A DNA stretch of 64,000 nt from CF-118 sp035934385 (GCA_035934385.1 DASYXY010000081.1:106840-170839), one strand, 5' to 3'. Numbered from the stretch's first letter, positions 8,150 to 20,561 are shown. Notes: generated from the letters alone by a model not told the origin. Numbers and translations are program-made.

Positions 8150-9081
8150 GCAAGTCCGCGAAGCGGAAGGCCCGAGCCAAGCACCACAAGCAGCTGGCGC
8201 GAGCGGCCGCAGCGCCGCGAACAGCAGTCGCAGCCCGGCCGTCCCATGTGGTGCGCACGTCAGCGCCGCCGCCGCGCAAGAAAGTCGCGGCACGACGCCC
8301 CGAGCCGGCGGAGGCGACCACCGCCGACGCCATTCAGCGCGCGCTGCGTCCTACCGGACTGCCGAACGTGGTGACGATCGCAGGCCACGACCTTGCCGCG
8401 CTGTTCGTCTCGCCTGTGGGCTGGGTGGTCGCCGGCGTATTCACGTTCCTGGTCTCGAGCTTCGGCTTCTACTTCACCGTGATCGCCGGCCAGCAGGCTT
8501 CGATGAACGGCGTGTTCGGCGTGATCACGACCTTCCTGGTTCCGGTCTTGATCCCCCTCATCACGATGCGGCTGGTGGCCGAGGAGCGCGGCCAGGGGAC
8601 GCTCGAGCTGCTGCTGACCGCGCCGGTGCGCGACTGGGAGCTGACGCTCGGCAAATGGCTCGGTGGATTTGCCTTCTACGTGATGCTCCTGGCGATCACG
8701 CTCGTTTACGTCGTGATCCTGCGCGTGTACAGGAGCGACCTCGACCTCGGCCTCATCGCGGCCACGTATCTCGGCCTGGTGCTGGTCGGCGGCGCCGCGG
8801 TGGCGATCGGGCTCTTGATGTCGAGCCTCACCCGCAACCAGATCATCGCCTTCTTCCTGGCGATGATCGTCCTGCTCGTCGTCTGGTACGCGGGCTACAT
8901 CATCGGTTACTTCGTCGCGCCGCCCGCGAACCTCTTCTTCTCTTACGTCGGCGGATTCAACCGCTACCAGTCATTCACGCTCGGCCAGGCGGCGGTGCGA
9001 GACATCCTGTACTGGGCGACGCTCGTGGTCTTCCCCCTGTTCCTCACGGAGCGGCTGCTTTCATCGAGGCGCTGGCGATGA
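8146..9081 (+). CDS. ABC-2 transporter permease (GldF-like)
   Basis: 311 residues with about six hydrophobic segments from residue 65 onward, including FVSPVGWVVAGVFTFLVSS and the conserved EERGQGTLELLLTAPVRDWE loop of ABC-2 permeases. The first 65 residues are a basic, alanine-rich soluble tail (KSAKRKARAKHHKQ), unusual for this family. The TTG start at 8146 overlaps the ATPase stop, and the ATGA at its end couples it to the GldG-like gene. It forms the membrane channel of the system. Confidence 0.92.
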   Translation: MSKSAKRKARAKHHKQLARAAAAPRTAVAARPSHVVRTSAPPPRKKVAARRPEPAEATTADAIQRALRPTGLPNVVTIAGHDLAALFVSPVGWVVAGVFTFLVSSFGFYFTVIAGQQASMNGVFGVITTFLVPVLIPLITMRLVAEERGQGTLELLLTAPVRDWELTLGKWLGGFAFYVMLLAITLVYVVILRVYRSDLDLGLIAATYLGLVLVGGAAVAIGLLMSSLTRNQIIAFFLAMIVLLVVWYAGYIIGYFVAPPANLFFSYVGGFNRYQSFTLGQAAVRDILYWATLVVFPLFLTERLLSSRRWR

Positions 9082-10445
9082 GAGGACGCGGACGTTCGAT
9101 CGCTGCGACGATCCTGCTGGGCGTCGCATTGCTCGCCGCGCTGGTCGCCGCCAACGTGTTCGCGTCGAGGTCGACGCAGGCCTGGGACCTGACCCGCTAC
9201 GGCAACAACACGCTGGCGCCGCAGTCGGTGCTGGCTGCGCGCAACCTGACCTCGGACCTCCATATCGTCGGTCTCTTCCGACCGACGCAGCCCGGCGACC
9301 AGGCAGAGACCGAGGCGTTGATCGCGCTCTACGCGCTGCAGAGCCCGCACGTGCACTACCGCAGCGCCAACGTCGACACGGATGTCGCGGACGTCAAGCG
9401 CTACTCGGTGACCGAGGCGGACACCGTCGTCCTCGACTACAACGGCAAGACGCAGCTCCTGCTGCCGGGCTCGCAGACCGAGCAGGACTTCACGTCGGCT
9501 CTGCTGAAGCTCGAGTCGAGCCGCGTGCCAATGGTTTGCTGGGCGGTGGGGGACGGAGAGCGCGAGCTGACAGACGTGACCAAGAGCACCGGCTACTCGT
9601 CGGTGGAGAGCCTGCTGACACGCAACAACTTCGCCCACCGCGACCTGATCCTTTCGCAGGTCACCAACATCCCGAGCGACTGTGACGAGCTGGCGATCCT
9701 CGACCCCACGACAGCCATCGGCGACAAGCCTGTCGCCGCGGTCGACGCGTACCTCGCCGCGGGAGGACGTCTGCTCCTGGCCGCCGAGGCGTGGCCGAAG
9801 GACCCGACCTCGACTGCCGCGCTCAACGCGATGCTGAAGCCATACGGCGTCGCGTTCTCGGGCGCGCTGGTGGTGGAGAGCGACCCCAGCCGCGCGGTTG
9901 TGAATGACCCCACGGTGCCAGTGGTGATCGACTACGGACAGTCGCCGGTCTCCAGCGACGTGCAGGGCATCCAGTCGTTCTATCCGCGCACCACGGCCAT
10001 CACGGGCTCTCCCGCCTCCGGCGTTGAGGCCGTGCACGTGGCGGTGACCACCACCGGCGCGTACGGCATCCAGCAGATCCGGCAGGACCTCACGAAACAC
10101 GCCGGCGACGCCGCCGGTCCGTTCACCATGCTCGAGACCCTCGAACAGAGGTCCGGCGCGAACCTGACGCGCGTGGTGGCGGTGGGCACCCCGTCGTTCG
10201 CCGAAAACGCGACGCTGCCGCCCAACAACGGCGGCGCGAACCTGGAGCTGGCGCTCGCGTCCTTTCAATGGCTGGCGGGCGAAGATTCGCTGATCGCGCT
10301 GCCGCCGAAGCCGGGGCGCGCGCTACCACTGGTGCTGACCCAGCAGGACCAGAGCAACCTCATCTTCATCACCGCGGTGCTGATGCCGGGGATCATCGTC
10401 GTCGCGGGAATCGCGGTCTGGTGGAGGCGCCGGGTCTTCAGCTGA
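9078..10445 (+). CDS. GldG-family ABC transporter auxiliary protein
   Basis: 455 residues. An N-terminal membrane helix (about 7-29) is followed by a large extracytoplasmic domain of the ABC-type uncharacterised transport (GldG) family, then a C-terminal helix in IFITAVLMPGIIVVAGIAVW. ATG 9078 overlaps the permease stop as ATGA; the longer open frame to 8109 is a shadow of the permease gene. It is the third part of the Gld-like exporter. The transported substrate is unknown. Confidence 0.9.
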   Translation: MRGRGRSIAATILLGVALLAALVAANVFASRSTQAWDLTRYGNNTLAPQSVLAARNLTSDLHIVGLFRPTQPGDQAETEALIALYALQSPHVHYRSANVDTDVADVKRYSVTEADTVVLDYNGKTQLLLPGSQTEQDFTSALLKLESSRVPMVCWAVGDGERELTDVTKSTGYSSVESLLTRNNFAHRDLILSQVTNIPSDCDELAILDPTTAIGDKPVAAVDAYLAAGGRLLLAAEAWPKDPTSTAALNAMLKPYGVAFSGALVVESDPSRAVVNDPTVPVVIDYGQSPVSSDVQGIQSFYPRTTAITGSPASGVEAVHVAVTTTGAYGIQQIRQDLTKHAGDAAGPFTMLETLEQRSGANLTRVVAVGTPSFAENATLPPNNGGANLELALASFQWLAGEDSLIALPPKPGRALPLVLTQQDQSNLIFITAVLMPGIIVVAGIAVWWRRRVFS

Positions 10446-10497
10446 CGGCCGTCGCCCGCAGGCGGGAGAGGGGACCAGTTAACCTTTTGCCTCGCGT

Positions 10498-12525
<2,028 letters not shown>

Positions 12526-12557
12526 ACGGCGCTTAGACTCTTGTCCGGAGGGTCGAC

Positions 12558-12887
12558 GTGGACGACTACCAGAAGGAGATCGCCGACCTCGAGATCCAGG
12601 TCGAGCAGCTGGTGGAGGCGGAAGGCGACGCCAAGACCATCGCCGAGCTGACGATGCAGCTCGAGATCCTGAAAGCCATCTATACCCGCGCAACCGACCT
12701 CTTCAGCCGGGGTCGATCTGACGAAGGCCTGCGCTTCGGGCTGCGCATCCAGGGCTACGGCGACTGGAACCTCGACAATGTGTATGCGTTCGTCTACGAG
12801 CGCTCGGTCGAGCTCGACGCCGGGCCGCACAGCGCGTTCGTCGGTGGGATCAAGCAGGCAGACTTCGCGATGATGCTCAACTCTTAG
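12558..12887 (+). CDS. Conserved-looking hypothetical protein, 109 aa
   Basis: Not recognised. Residues 1-45 are acidic and predicted coiled coil (DDYQKEIADLEIQVEQL). The C-terminal half is mixed alpha/beta with FGLRIQGYGDWNLDNVY and ends KQADFAMMLNS. The GTG start has GGAGGG 7 bases upstream, and a TAGACT -10-like element lies at 12535-12540. It sits between the pyrophosphatase and an acyl-CoA ligase, in the same direction, with 13 bases to the latter. Codon use matches its neighbours, so it is probably real. Confidence 0.72.
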   Translation: MDDYQKEIADLEIQVEQLVEAEGDAKTIAELTMQLEILKAIYTRATDLFSRGRSDEGLRFGLRIQGYGDWNLDNVYAFVYERSVELDAGPHSAFVGGIKQADFAMMLNS

Positions 12888-12900
12888 GCAGGAGGGCCGC

Positions 12901-14478
12901 ATGGAGACTCCGCTGACGCCGCTCGACTTCGCCCGCCGCTCGCGCAAGCTTTACGGCGACCGCGAAGCTGTCGTCGACGGCAACATGCGCCTGACCTATG
13001 AGCAGTTCTTCGACAGGTGCGACCGGTGGTCGGCGGCGCTCCAGGAAATGGGTGTGCGCAAAGGCGACCGTGTCGCGTACATCGCGCCGAACACCCACGA
13101 GCAGCTCGAATCGTTCTACGCCGTGCCCCAGACCGGCGCCGTCCTGGTGCCGATCAACTACCGCCTGACACCCGACGACTTCGTCTACATCAGCTCGCAC
13201 TCCGGCGCGAAGGTCCTGTGCGTCCACCCCGACTACCTGGACGCCGTGGACGGCGTGCGGGGACAGCTGAGCGGTGTCGAGCAATTCGTCAGCCTGGGGC
13301 ACACCGGCGGACGCAAGGGCTGGAAGGAATACGACTCGCTGCTCGCGAAGTCGACGCCGCAATTCGAGCGGCCGCACATCGACGAGAGCGACCTGCTCGC
13401 GCTCAACTACACCAGCGGCACCACCGCCCGGCCGAAGGGCGTGATGATCACGCACCGCAACGCATGGATGAACGTAATGGACACGCTCGTCCATTTCCAC
13501 ATCACCGTCGACGACACATATCTGTGGACGCTGCCGATGTTCCATGCCAACGGCTGGACGTTCGTGTGGATCATCACTGCCGCGGGCGGACGCCACATCT
13601 GCCTGCCGAAGGTGGAGCCCGCGCGGGTCTTCGACCTGGTGCGCGACGAGCATGTGGGCTGGCTGTGCGCAGCGCCGACGGTCCTGATCGCTCTGGCCAA
13701 CGCGCCGGCGAGCGCACGTGGCGATGTGCCCCGCGGCATCCAGGTGATCACCGCGGGCGCGCCGCCGGCCGCTGCGACGATCGAGCGGCTCGAGGGCGAG
13801 TTCGGGTGGAACGTGACCCAGGTGTACGGGCTGACCGAGACCTCACCATTCCTGACCATCTGCGAGCCGCGTCCCGAGCACAGGCGGCTGAGCGCGACGG
13901 AGCGTGGCGTGATCAAGGCGCGGACAGGAGTCGAGATGATCGGCGCGGGCGAGATGCGGGTCGTCGATGACAAGGGCAAGGAAGTGCCGATGGATGGCGA
14001 GCACATGGGGGAGATCGTCTTCCGCGGCAACGTCGTCCTCGAGGGCTACTACCGCGATCCCGAGTCGACCGAGAAGGTGATGGGCGACGGCTGGTTCCAC
14101 ACCGGTGACGCGGCGGTCGTGCACCCGGACGGCTACGTCGAGATCCGCGACCGGATCAAGGACGTGATCATCTCCGGCGGCGAGAACATCTCCTCGATCG
14201 AGGTCGAGGGCGTGCTCCTGCGCCACCCGGCCGTGCAGGAGGTGGCGATCGTCGGCCTGCCGCACGAGAAGTGGGGCGAGGCGCCGTTCGCGTACGTGGT
14301 TTTGAAGTCCGGCGCCACCGCATCGGAGCGGGAGCTGATCGACTACACGCGCGAGCGCCTGGCGCACTTCAAGGCGCCGCACGGCGTCACGTTCGTCAAC
14401 GAGCTGCCGAAGACAGCGACCGGCAAGATCCAGAAGTTCGTGCTGAGGAAGGGAGCGGCCGCGATCGTCCGCCAGTAG
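12901..14478 (+). CDS. AMP-dependent acyl-CoA synthetase
   Basis: 525 residues, adenylate-forming enzyme that activates a carboxylic acid as acyl-AMP and transfers it to CoA. Core motifs: A3 YTSGTTARPKGV, A5 YGLTETSP, A7 GWFHTGD, and A10 PKTATGKIQKF with the catalytic lysine. GGAGGG lies just before the ATG. The overall pattern resembles medium- or long-chain fatty acyl-CoA ligases of the FadD or DmdB type. It converges with the candidate selenoprotein gene. Confidence 0.93.
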   Translation: METPLTPLDFARRSRKLYGDREAVVDGNMRLTYEQFFDRCDRWSAALQEMGVRKGDRVAYIAPNTHEQLESFYAVPQTGAVLVPINYRLTPDDFVYISSHSGAKVLCVHPDYLDAVDGVRGQLSGVEQFVSLGHTGGRKGWKEYDSLLAKSTPQFERPHIDESDLLALNYTSGTTARPKGVMITHRNAWMNVMDTLVHFHITVDDTYLWTLPMFHANGWTFVWIITAAGGRHICLPKVEPARVFDLVRDEHVGWLCAAPTVLIALANAPASARGDVPRGIQVITAGAPPAAATIERLEGEFGWNVTQVYGLTETSPFLTICEPRPEHRRLSATERGVIKARTGVEMIGAGEMRVVDDKGKEVPMDGEHMGEIVFRGNVVLEGYYRDPESTEKVMGDGWFHTGDAAVVHPDGYVEIRDRIKDVIISGGENISSIEVEGVLLRHPAVQEVAIVGLPHEKWGEAPFAYVVLKSGATASERELIDYTRERLAHFKAPHGVTFVNELPKTATGKIQKFVLRKGAAAIVRQ

Positions 14479-14488
14479 CTCGACGGGG

Positions 14489-14794
14489 TCACCACCACGC
14501 GCGCTTGCGGGCAACCCGCGAGTAGTAGCGGTCCTCGAGCCAGCCGATCGGCGGCAACAGGTACAGCGAGCCAAGCATTCGCCAAGCGCCGCCCAGCTCG
14601 CGTAGAACCCGGTTGACAGCGGCAGCGCCGAAAAACTGAGCTCCGCCGGGCTCGGTGGCGAGCAGCGCTGGCGCGTCGATCAGGCCGGCGAGCTCGATCC
14701 GGTGCTCGAGGTCGAGGCGCTGGACCCAGCGCGCCCGGCGGATTCAAAAGTCGCAGGCGCTGTCGTACACCAGCGTCAGCCGGGCGTCCGCCAT
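14489..14794 (-). CDS. Candidate selenoprotein: DCC-family (DUF393) thiol-disulfide oxidoreductase, CxxU
   Basis: 101 codons with one in-frame TGA at codon 17 (14746-14744). Translation through it gives LVYDSACDF-U-IRRARWVQRLD, which aligns with the DCC-family opening (YDGxCxxC): the TGA sits exactly at the second cysteine of CxxC. The rest of the domain follows without a frame change, including AVNRVLRELGGAWRMLG, YLLPPIGWLEDRYY and a basic C-terminus, ending at TGA 14491. Seventeen nucleotides after the TGA is a 6-bp hairpin with a GGUC apical loop, resembling a bacterial SECIS. A -10-like TAGTTT places the transcript start on the ATG. The protein is somewhat shorter than typical DCC proteins. 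Alternatives: a pseudogene by Cys-to-stop mutation, or a sequencing error. No sel genes lie in the window. Confidence 0.68.
14717..14732 (-). promoter_or_regulatory. SECIS-like hairpin downstream of in-frame UGA
   Basis: On the minus strand GCGCTG, loop GGTC, CAGCGC forms a perfect 6-bp stem. An alternative register (GGC, bulged GC, GCTG, loop, CAGC, GCC) adds three pairs with a bulge. The loop starts 17 nt after the UGA; in the E. coli fdhF element 18 nt separate the UGA from an apical GGUC. The loop G and U needed for SelB binding are therefore present at nearly the same distance. Confidence 0.6.
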
Positions 14795-14810
14795 GGGTCG
14801 AAACTACACT
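14795..14810. promoter_or_regulatory. Overlapping divergent -10 elements
   Basis: TAGTTT on the minus strand (14806-14801) is followed by six bases and then the ATG of the candidate selenoprotein. TACACT on the plus strand (14805-14810) lies 8 bases before the ATG of the aryl-CoA ligase. The two share bases 14805-14806, so transcription in the two directions may be mutually exclusive. No good -35 is visible for either. Confidence 0.4.
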
Positions 14811-14818
14811 CTCGGAAG

Positions 14819-16342
14819 ATGAGCGGCGTCGACCTGCCCGAGCGCTACAACGTCGCGGCCGACCTGCTCGAGCGGAACATGAAAGCCCGGTCCGGGAAAG
14901 TCGCGATCCATCACGCCGGCGGCGAGGTCACCTATGACGAGCTCCACCGCCTCGCGGCGGGAGCCGGCCGCGCGCTGCTCGACCACGGCGTGCGCCGCGA
15001 GGAGCGCGTCCTCGTCGTCGCCTACGACTCGCCGGGTTGGGTGGCGGCCTTTCTCGGTGCCGGCCTGATCGGCGCCGTTCCGGTGCCAGTGAATCCGCTC
15101 CTGCAGCGGTCCGAGGATTACGACCACTTCATCGAGGACTCGCTGGCGCGAGTGATCGTCGTCGACGGCAACACCGAGGAGAAGCTCAAGGCCGCCGCCG
15201 ACCGGGCTCGGTCGAAGCCGCGGATGCTGCGCTCCGATCACATCCAGCCGAGCGCCGAGCTGAAGCCGGAGGCGACGCGCCGAGACGACATGGCCTTCTG
15301 GCTCTACAGCTCCGGCTCGACCGGCAAGCCGAAAGCGGTCGTGCACCTGCAGCACGACATCCCCTACACGTGCGTCACCTACGCGGAGAAGGTGCTCGGG
15401 ATAGACGAGTCGGACACCACGTTCTCGACCACGGGCCTGTTCCACGCCTACGGTTTCGGCAACAACCTGACCTTTCCGTACTGGGTCGGCGCTTCGACCG
15501 TGCTCCACGCGGGACGCAACACGCCGCAGACCGTGCTCGACACCATCGAGAAGCGCAAGCCCACGCTTTTCTTCTCCGCGCCGACGCTGTACAACGCGAT
15601 CCTGAACTTCGAAGGTTCGAAGCAGCGCGACCTGAGCTCGATCCGCCATTGCGTCGCCGCCGCGGAGTCGCTGCCGGCCGAGGTGTGGAGGCGCTGGAAG
15701 GAGGCGTACGGGCTGACGATCATCGACGGCGTCGGCTCGACCGAGATGCTCCACATCTACTGCTCCAACCGCGTCGACGACGTGCGGCCTGGCTCGAGTG
15801 GCAAACCCGTGCCCGGCTATGAGCTCAAGATCCTCGACCCCGACGGCAAGCCGGCGCCCACGGGCGAGGCAGGCGACCTGTACGTCAAGGGCGACAGCGC
15901 GCTGGCGCTGTACTGGGCGCAGCACGAGAAGTCGAAGCGGAGCATCCTCGGCGACTGGTTCTTCAGTGGCGACAGGTACCGGGTCGACGAGGACGGCTAT
16001 TACTGGTACGAGGGCCGCTCCGACGACATGATCAAGGTGAGCGGGCTGTGGGTTTCGCCCATCGAGATCGAGGCAGTTCTGCTCGAGCACAGAGCGGTGG
16101 CGGAAAGCGCGGTGGTCGGCATCAGCGTCGATGGGTTCACGAAGATCAAGGCTTTCGTCATAACGCGTCCGGACGCAGTGACCGGCGACGCACTCGTGGC
16201 TGAATTGCAGGAGCACTGCAAATCGCGCCTCCAGCGATTCCAGTACCCGCACATGATCGAGTTCGTCAGCGAGCTGCCGAAGACCGTGACGGGCAAGATC
16301 CAGCGCTACAAGCTGCGCGAAAAGGAAACCGCTCCTGCCTAG
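14819..16342 (+). CDS. Benzoate-CoA-ligase-family AMP-binding enzyme
   Basis: 507 residues, adenylate-forming CoA ligase. Motifs: LYSSGSTGKPKAVVH (A3), DGVGSTEMLHIYCSN (A5), GDWFFSGDRY (A7), KVSGLWVSPIEIE and PKTVTGKIQRYKLR (A10). The STEMLH/SN pattern and WVSP hinge resemble benzoate-CoA ligases and related aryl or short-chain enzymes more than fatty acyl ligases. ATG 14819 is chosen because homology (DLPERYNVAADLL) starts right after it; the frame further upstream is antisense to the candidate selenoprotein. Its end overlaps the probable start of leuB. Confidence 0.9.
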   Translation: MSGVDLPERYNVAADLLERNMKARSGKVAIHHAGGEVTYDELHRLAAGAGRALLDHGVRREERVLVVAYDSPGWVAAFLGAGLIGAVPVPVNPLLQRSEDYDHFIEDSLARVIVVDGNTEEKLKAAADRARSKPRMLRSDHIQPSAELKPEATRRDDMAFWLYSSGSTGKPKAVVHLQHDIPYTCVTYAEKVLGIDESDTTFSTTGLFHAYGFGNNLTFPYWVGASTVLHAGRNTPQTVLDTIEKRKPTLFFSAPTLYNAILNFEGSKQRDLSSIRHCVAAAESLPAEVWRRWKEAYGLTIIDGVGSTEMLHIYCSNRVDDVRPGSSGKPVPGYELKILDPDGKPAPTGEAGDLYVKGDSALALYWAQHEKSKRSILGDWFFSGDRYRVDEDGYYWYEGRSDDMIKVSGLWVSPIEIEAVLLEHRAVAESAVVGISVDGFTKIKAFVITRPDAVTGDALVAELQEHCKSRLQRFQYPHMIEFVSELPKTVTGKIQRYKLREKETAPA

Positions 16343-17366
16343 GCACATCGCCGTGGTGCCATGCGACGGCGCCGGCCAAGAGGTCGTGCCCGAGGCGGTG
16401 AAAGTGCTGCGCGCGGCGGGCGCGGACTTCGAGTTCGACGAGCTCGACATCAACGCCGACGCGTACATGCGCAGCGGCGTGCCGATTCCGCCAGACGCGT
16501 GGACGAAGCTGGCCGCCGCGGACGCGATCCTTTTCGGCGCGGTCGGAGATCCGCGCGTCGCCGACCCCAACTACCTCGCGGGTGTCCTGCTGCGGCTGCG
16601 CTTCGAGCTCGACCTCTACGTCAATCTGCGCCCCGCGAAGCTGTATGACGACCGGCTATCGCCGCTGCGCCGCGAGGAGCGCCGGCCCGTGGACCTGGTG
16701 GTCGTGCGTGAGAACACCGAGGGCGCCTATGTCGGGATGGGTGGGCGCTTCAAGAAGGGGACGGCCGACGAGATCGCCATCCAGGAGGACCTGAACACGC
16801 ATCTCGGCGTCACTCGCATTCTCGAGCACGCGTTCGAGATCGCCAGGGCGGAGGTCGTCATGGTCGACAAGTCCAACGCCATGACTTTCGCGGGCGGTCT
16901 GTGGCAGGAACGATGGAAGGACGTCGCGCGCGCGCATCCGAACATCAAGACCAGGCATCTCTTTGTCGACGCAGCGGCCATGCAGCTCGTCAAGGACCCA
17001 GGCCAGTTCGACGTCATCGTCACGAGCAACCTCTTCGGCGACATCCTCAGCGACCTCACAGCAGAGCTGGTGGGAGGCATGGGCATCGCTCCGTCGGCCA
17101 ACATCAACCCGAAGACCGGTCGCGGCCTGTTCGAGCCCGTCCACGGCACGGCGCCGGACATCGCGGGCAAGGGGCTCGTCAACCCGATTGGGGCCATCCT
17201 GAGCGCCGGTATGATGGTCGAACACCTGGGTCAACACGAAATGGCAGACGCGATCGAGGGTGCGGTCGAATCGGCCATTCGCGCGGGCGAGTGCACCCGC
17301 GACGTGGGCGGGAACCTGTCGACCTCCCAGGCCGGCGACGCGGTTGTGAAGAGGCTGAGGGATTAG
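16335..17366 (+). CDS. leuB: 3-isopropylmalate dehydrogenase family (LeuB-like), probable CTG start
   Basis: NAD-dependent beta-decarboxylating dehydrogenase. Signature motifs: ENTEGAYVGMGG, the metal- and substrate-binding VTSNLFGDILSDL, and FEPVHGTAPDIAGKG. The first usual start, GTG 16353, begins at VVPCDGAG and removes the first strand. CTG 16335 gives PRHIAVVPCDGAGQEV, the expected N-terminus, and overlaps the end of the preceding CoA ligase; I use it, with 343 residues. Order leuB-leuC-leuD-leuA-like argues for isopropylmalate, but homoisocitrate or a related beta-hydroxyacid cannot be excluded, because the hydratase subunits are of the archaeal LeuC2/HacA type. Confidence 0.88.
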   Translation: MPRHIAVVPCDGAGQEVVPEAVKVLRAAGADFEFDELDINADAYMRSGVPIPPDAWTKLAAADAILFGAVGDPRVADPNYLAGVLLRLRFELDLYVNLRPAKLYDDRLSPLRREERRPVDLVVVRENTEGAYVGMGGRFKKGTADEIAIQEDLNTHLGVTRILEHAFEIARAEVVMVDKSNAMTFAGGLWQERWKDVARAHPNIKTRHLFVDAAAMQLVKDPGQFDVIVTSNLFGDILSDLTAELVGGMGIAPSANINPKTGRGLFEPVHGTAPDIAGKGLVNPIGAILSAGMMVEHLGQHEMADAIEGAVESAIRAGECTRDVGGNLSTSQAGDAVVKRLRD

Positions 17367-17369
17367 TTC

Positions 17370-18655
<1,286 letters not shown>

Positions 18656-18659
<4 letters not shown>

Positions 18660-19198
18660 CGTTTCCCAAGGTCATCCGCGGCAAGGCGTGGAAGTTCGGC
18701 GTCAACATCGACACCGACCAGATCATTCCGGCCAAGTACGCCATTTATTCGCTCGACGAGAAGGAGCTCGGCAAGCACGCGATGGAGGGCGTGCCGGGCC
18801 GGGAGACATGGGCCTCACAGGTGACGCCGGGCGACATCCTGGTCGCCGCTTCGAACTTCGGCTGCGGCTCGTCGCGCGAGATCGCGCCGGTGGCGATCCG
18901 CGGTGCGGGCATCTCGCTCGTGATCGCGGACTCCTACGCCCGCATCTTCTTCCGTAACGCCATCAACATGGGTTACCCCATCCTGCAGTCGCCGCAGGCG
19001 GCAGAAGCCGTGCACGAGAGCGACGAGCTCGAGGTCGATCTCGACGAAGGGATCATCCGCAACTTCACGCGCGGCGACGAATATCACTGCGAAGCGTTCC
19101 CGCAGTTCATGAACGAGCTGCTGCACATGGGCGGCCTGGTGCCGTGGGTGCGCAGAAGGCTCGAAGAGCAGCGCCAGGCCGCGTCGCACGTTGGATAA
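18656..19198 (+). CDS. leuD: 3-isopropylmalate/homoaconitate dehydratase small subunit
   Basis: 180 residues, swivel-domain partner of the upstream large subunit. The family motifs NIDTDQIIPAKY and SNFGCGSSREIAPVAI are present. ATG 18656 overlaps the leuC stop (ATGA). The C-terminal 8 bases overlap the TTG start of the synthase gene. The residues after IPAK that help set substrate range read YAIYSLDE here; I cannot assign isopropylmalate versus homoaconitate from them with confidence. Confidence 0.92.
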
Positions 19199-20561
19199 GC
19201 CCGTTGAGCTGCAGGAGCCACTCGAAGAGCTCGCCCGTGACCCCACGCGCTTCTCGCACGATCTGAAGTTCCCGCCCGCCGACAAGATCCGCGTCTACGA
19301 CGACACGCTGCGCGACGGCGAGCAGATGCCGGGGGTCGCCATCACGCCACAGAACAAGTACGGCCTGGCGAGGCAGCTCTCGGACATCGGTGTCCACATC
19401 ATGGACGTCGGATTCCCGGCGGTATCCGAGGGCGAGCGCGAAACTCTGCGCCTGGTCCTCGAAGGCAAGAAGCGCGGCGAGATCCGGCCGGACCTGGAAG
19501 TGGTGTGCATGATGCGCTCGACCAGGGGCGACATCGACGCCACCATGCGGGTCATCGACGAGCTTGGGTTCCGGCGCGACGCGGTCACGTACTTCGTCTT
19601 CACGTCCGCATCCGACCTGCATGTGAAGTACAAGCTTGGCAAGACCCTGCTGCGGCGCGACGGGTTACCCGAGTCCGAATGGCTCGAGCTGCCGGTCTCC
19701 TACTACCGGGAAGCGAACCTGCGCATGATGTGCGAGGCGATCAAGTACGCGCGGGAGCAGGGTGCGACCTCGATCGAGTTCGGCGGCGAAGACGGCAGCC
19801 GCGCCGACGTCGACTACATCGCCGAGATCCACCGGGAAGGCCTCAAGGCGGGAGGCACCCGGCCTTCGACACCCGACACCGTCGGCTGTTACTCGCCGTT
19901 TGCGGTGCGTGAATACATTCCCAGGATCAAAGCCGCCGCGCCGGACGCGTCGCTCGTTGTCCACTTCCACAACGACCTCGGCCTCGGCGCGTGGAACACC
20001 GTGATGGCGCTCGGTTCAGGCGCCGACGTTTTCACGACGAGCATTAACGGCATCGGCGAACGCACTGGCAACACGGCCATGCATCAAGTGCTGCTGCAGC
20101 TGCGCTACTTATTCGGGATCGAGATCCCAGGTTTCAAGTACGAGAAGCTGCGGGCGCTGGCGCGCCGGCTCGAAAGAGTGAGCGGCATCCCCGTGCAGCC
20201 AACCGAGCCCGGCATTGGGCTCAACGTGTTCAGCCACGAATCGGGCATCCACACGGCGGGGATGCTCATCCATCCTGCGATCTACCAGTTCATCCCGCCG
20301 TCCGACCTCGGCGCCGACATCACCTACGTCTACGGCAAGCATTCGGGAGCACTGGTCATCGAGCACGCTTTGCGTGGGGCCGGCATCAAACCCGAGCCCG
20401 ACCTGGTGGCCCGGGTGCTCACGGAGGTAAAGCGTGTACGCGAGGAGCGAGCCGAGCGCGGAGGCGACTCCTTTTTCCGTGAGTACTACGACCACTTGAA
20501 TCGCATGGGTCTGACAGCTGAAGAAGTGGTCGACATTGCGAGAGCGCTGACGACCGCCTGA
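19191..20561 (+). CDS. 2-isopropylmalate synthase/homocitrate synthase family
   Basis: 456 residues, HMGL-like TIM-barrel aldol condensation enzyme using acetyl-CoA. Motifs: YDDTLRDGEQMPGVAI, metal-binding VVHFHNDLGLGAWNTV, INGIGERTGN and FSHESGIHTAGML. The C-terminal LeuA allosteric domain of about 130 residues is absent; the tail of about 100 residues is shorter and helical, so feedback inhibition of the usual LeuA kind is not expected. TTG start at 19191 inside the leuD end. It is coupled to the E1-alpha gene by TGATG. Leucine synthesis is most economical, but homocitrate or citramalate synthase activity is possible. Confidence 0.88.
   Translation: MDKPVELQEPLEELARDPTRFSHDLKFPPADKIRVYDDTLRDGEQMPGVAITPQNKYGLARQLSDIGVHIMDVGFPAVSEGERETLRLVLEGKKRGEIRPDLEVVCMMRSTRGDIDATMRVIDELGFRRDAVTYFVFTSASDLHVKYKLGKTLLRRDGLPESEWLELPVSYYREANLRMMCEAIKYAREQGATSIEFGGEDGSRADVDYIAEIHREGLKAGGTRPSTPDTVGCYSPFAVREYIPRIKAAAPDASLVVHFHNDLGLGAWNTVMALGSGADVFTTSINGIGERTGNTAMHQVLLQLRYLFGIEIPGFKYEKLRALARRLERVSGIPVQPTEPGIGLNVFSHESGIHTAGMLIHPAIYQFIPPSDLGADITYVYGKHSGALVIEHALRGAGIKPEPDLVARVLTEVKRVREERAERGGDSFFREYYDHLNRMGLTAEEVVDIARALTTA

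Noticed and set aside
6899..8293. N-terminal extension of the CinA-like protein through the ABC genes
   Set aside because: The frame is open but antisense to clear genes, and CinA homology starts at ATG 6898.
14489..14794. Reading the in-frame TGA as tryptophan (alternative genetic code)
   Set aside because: Many genes in the window end cleanly at TGA in conserved positions, so TGA is a stop here; Trp at a catalytic Cys position would also make no sense.
14804..16570. 588-codon antisense ORF over the aryl-CoA ligase
   Set aside because: Shadow frame with no recognisable domain, opposite a clear enzyme gene.
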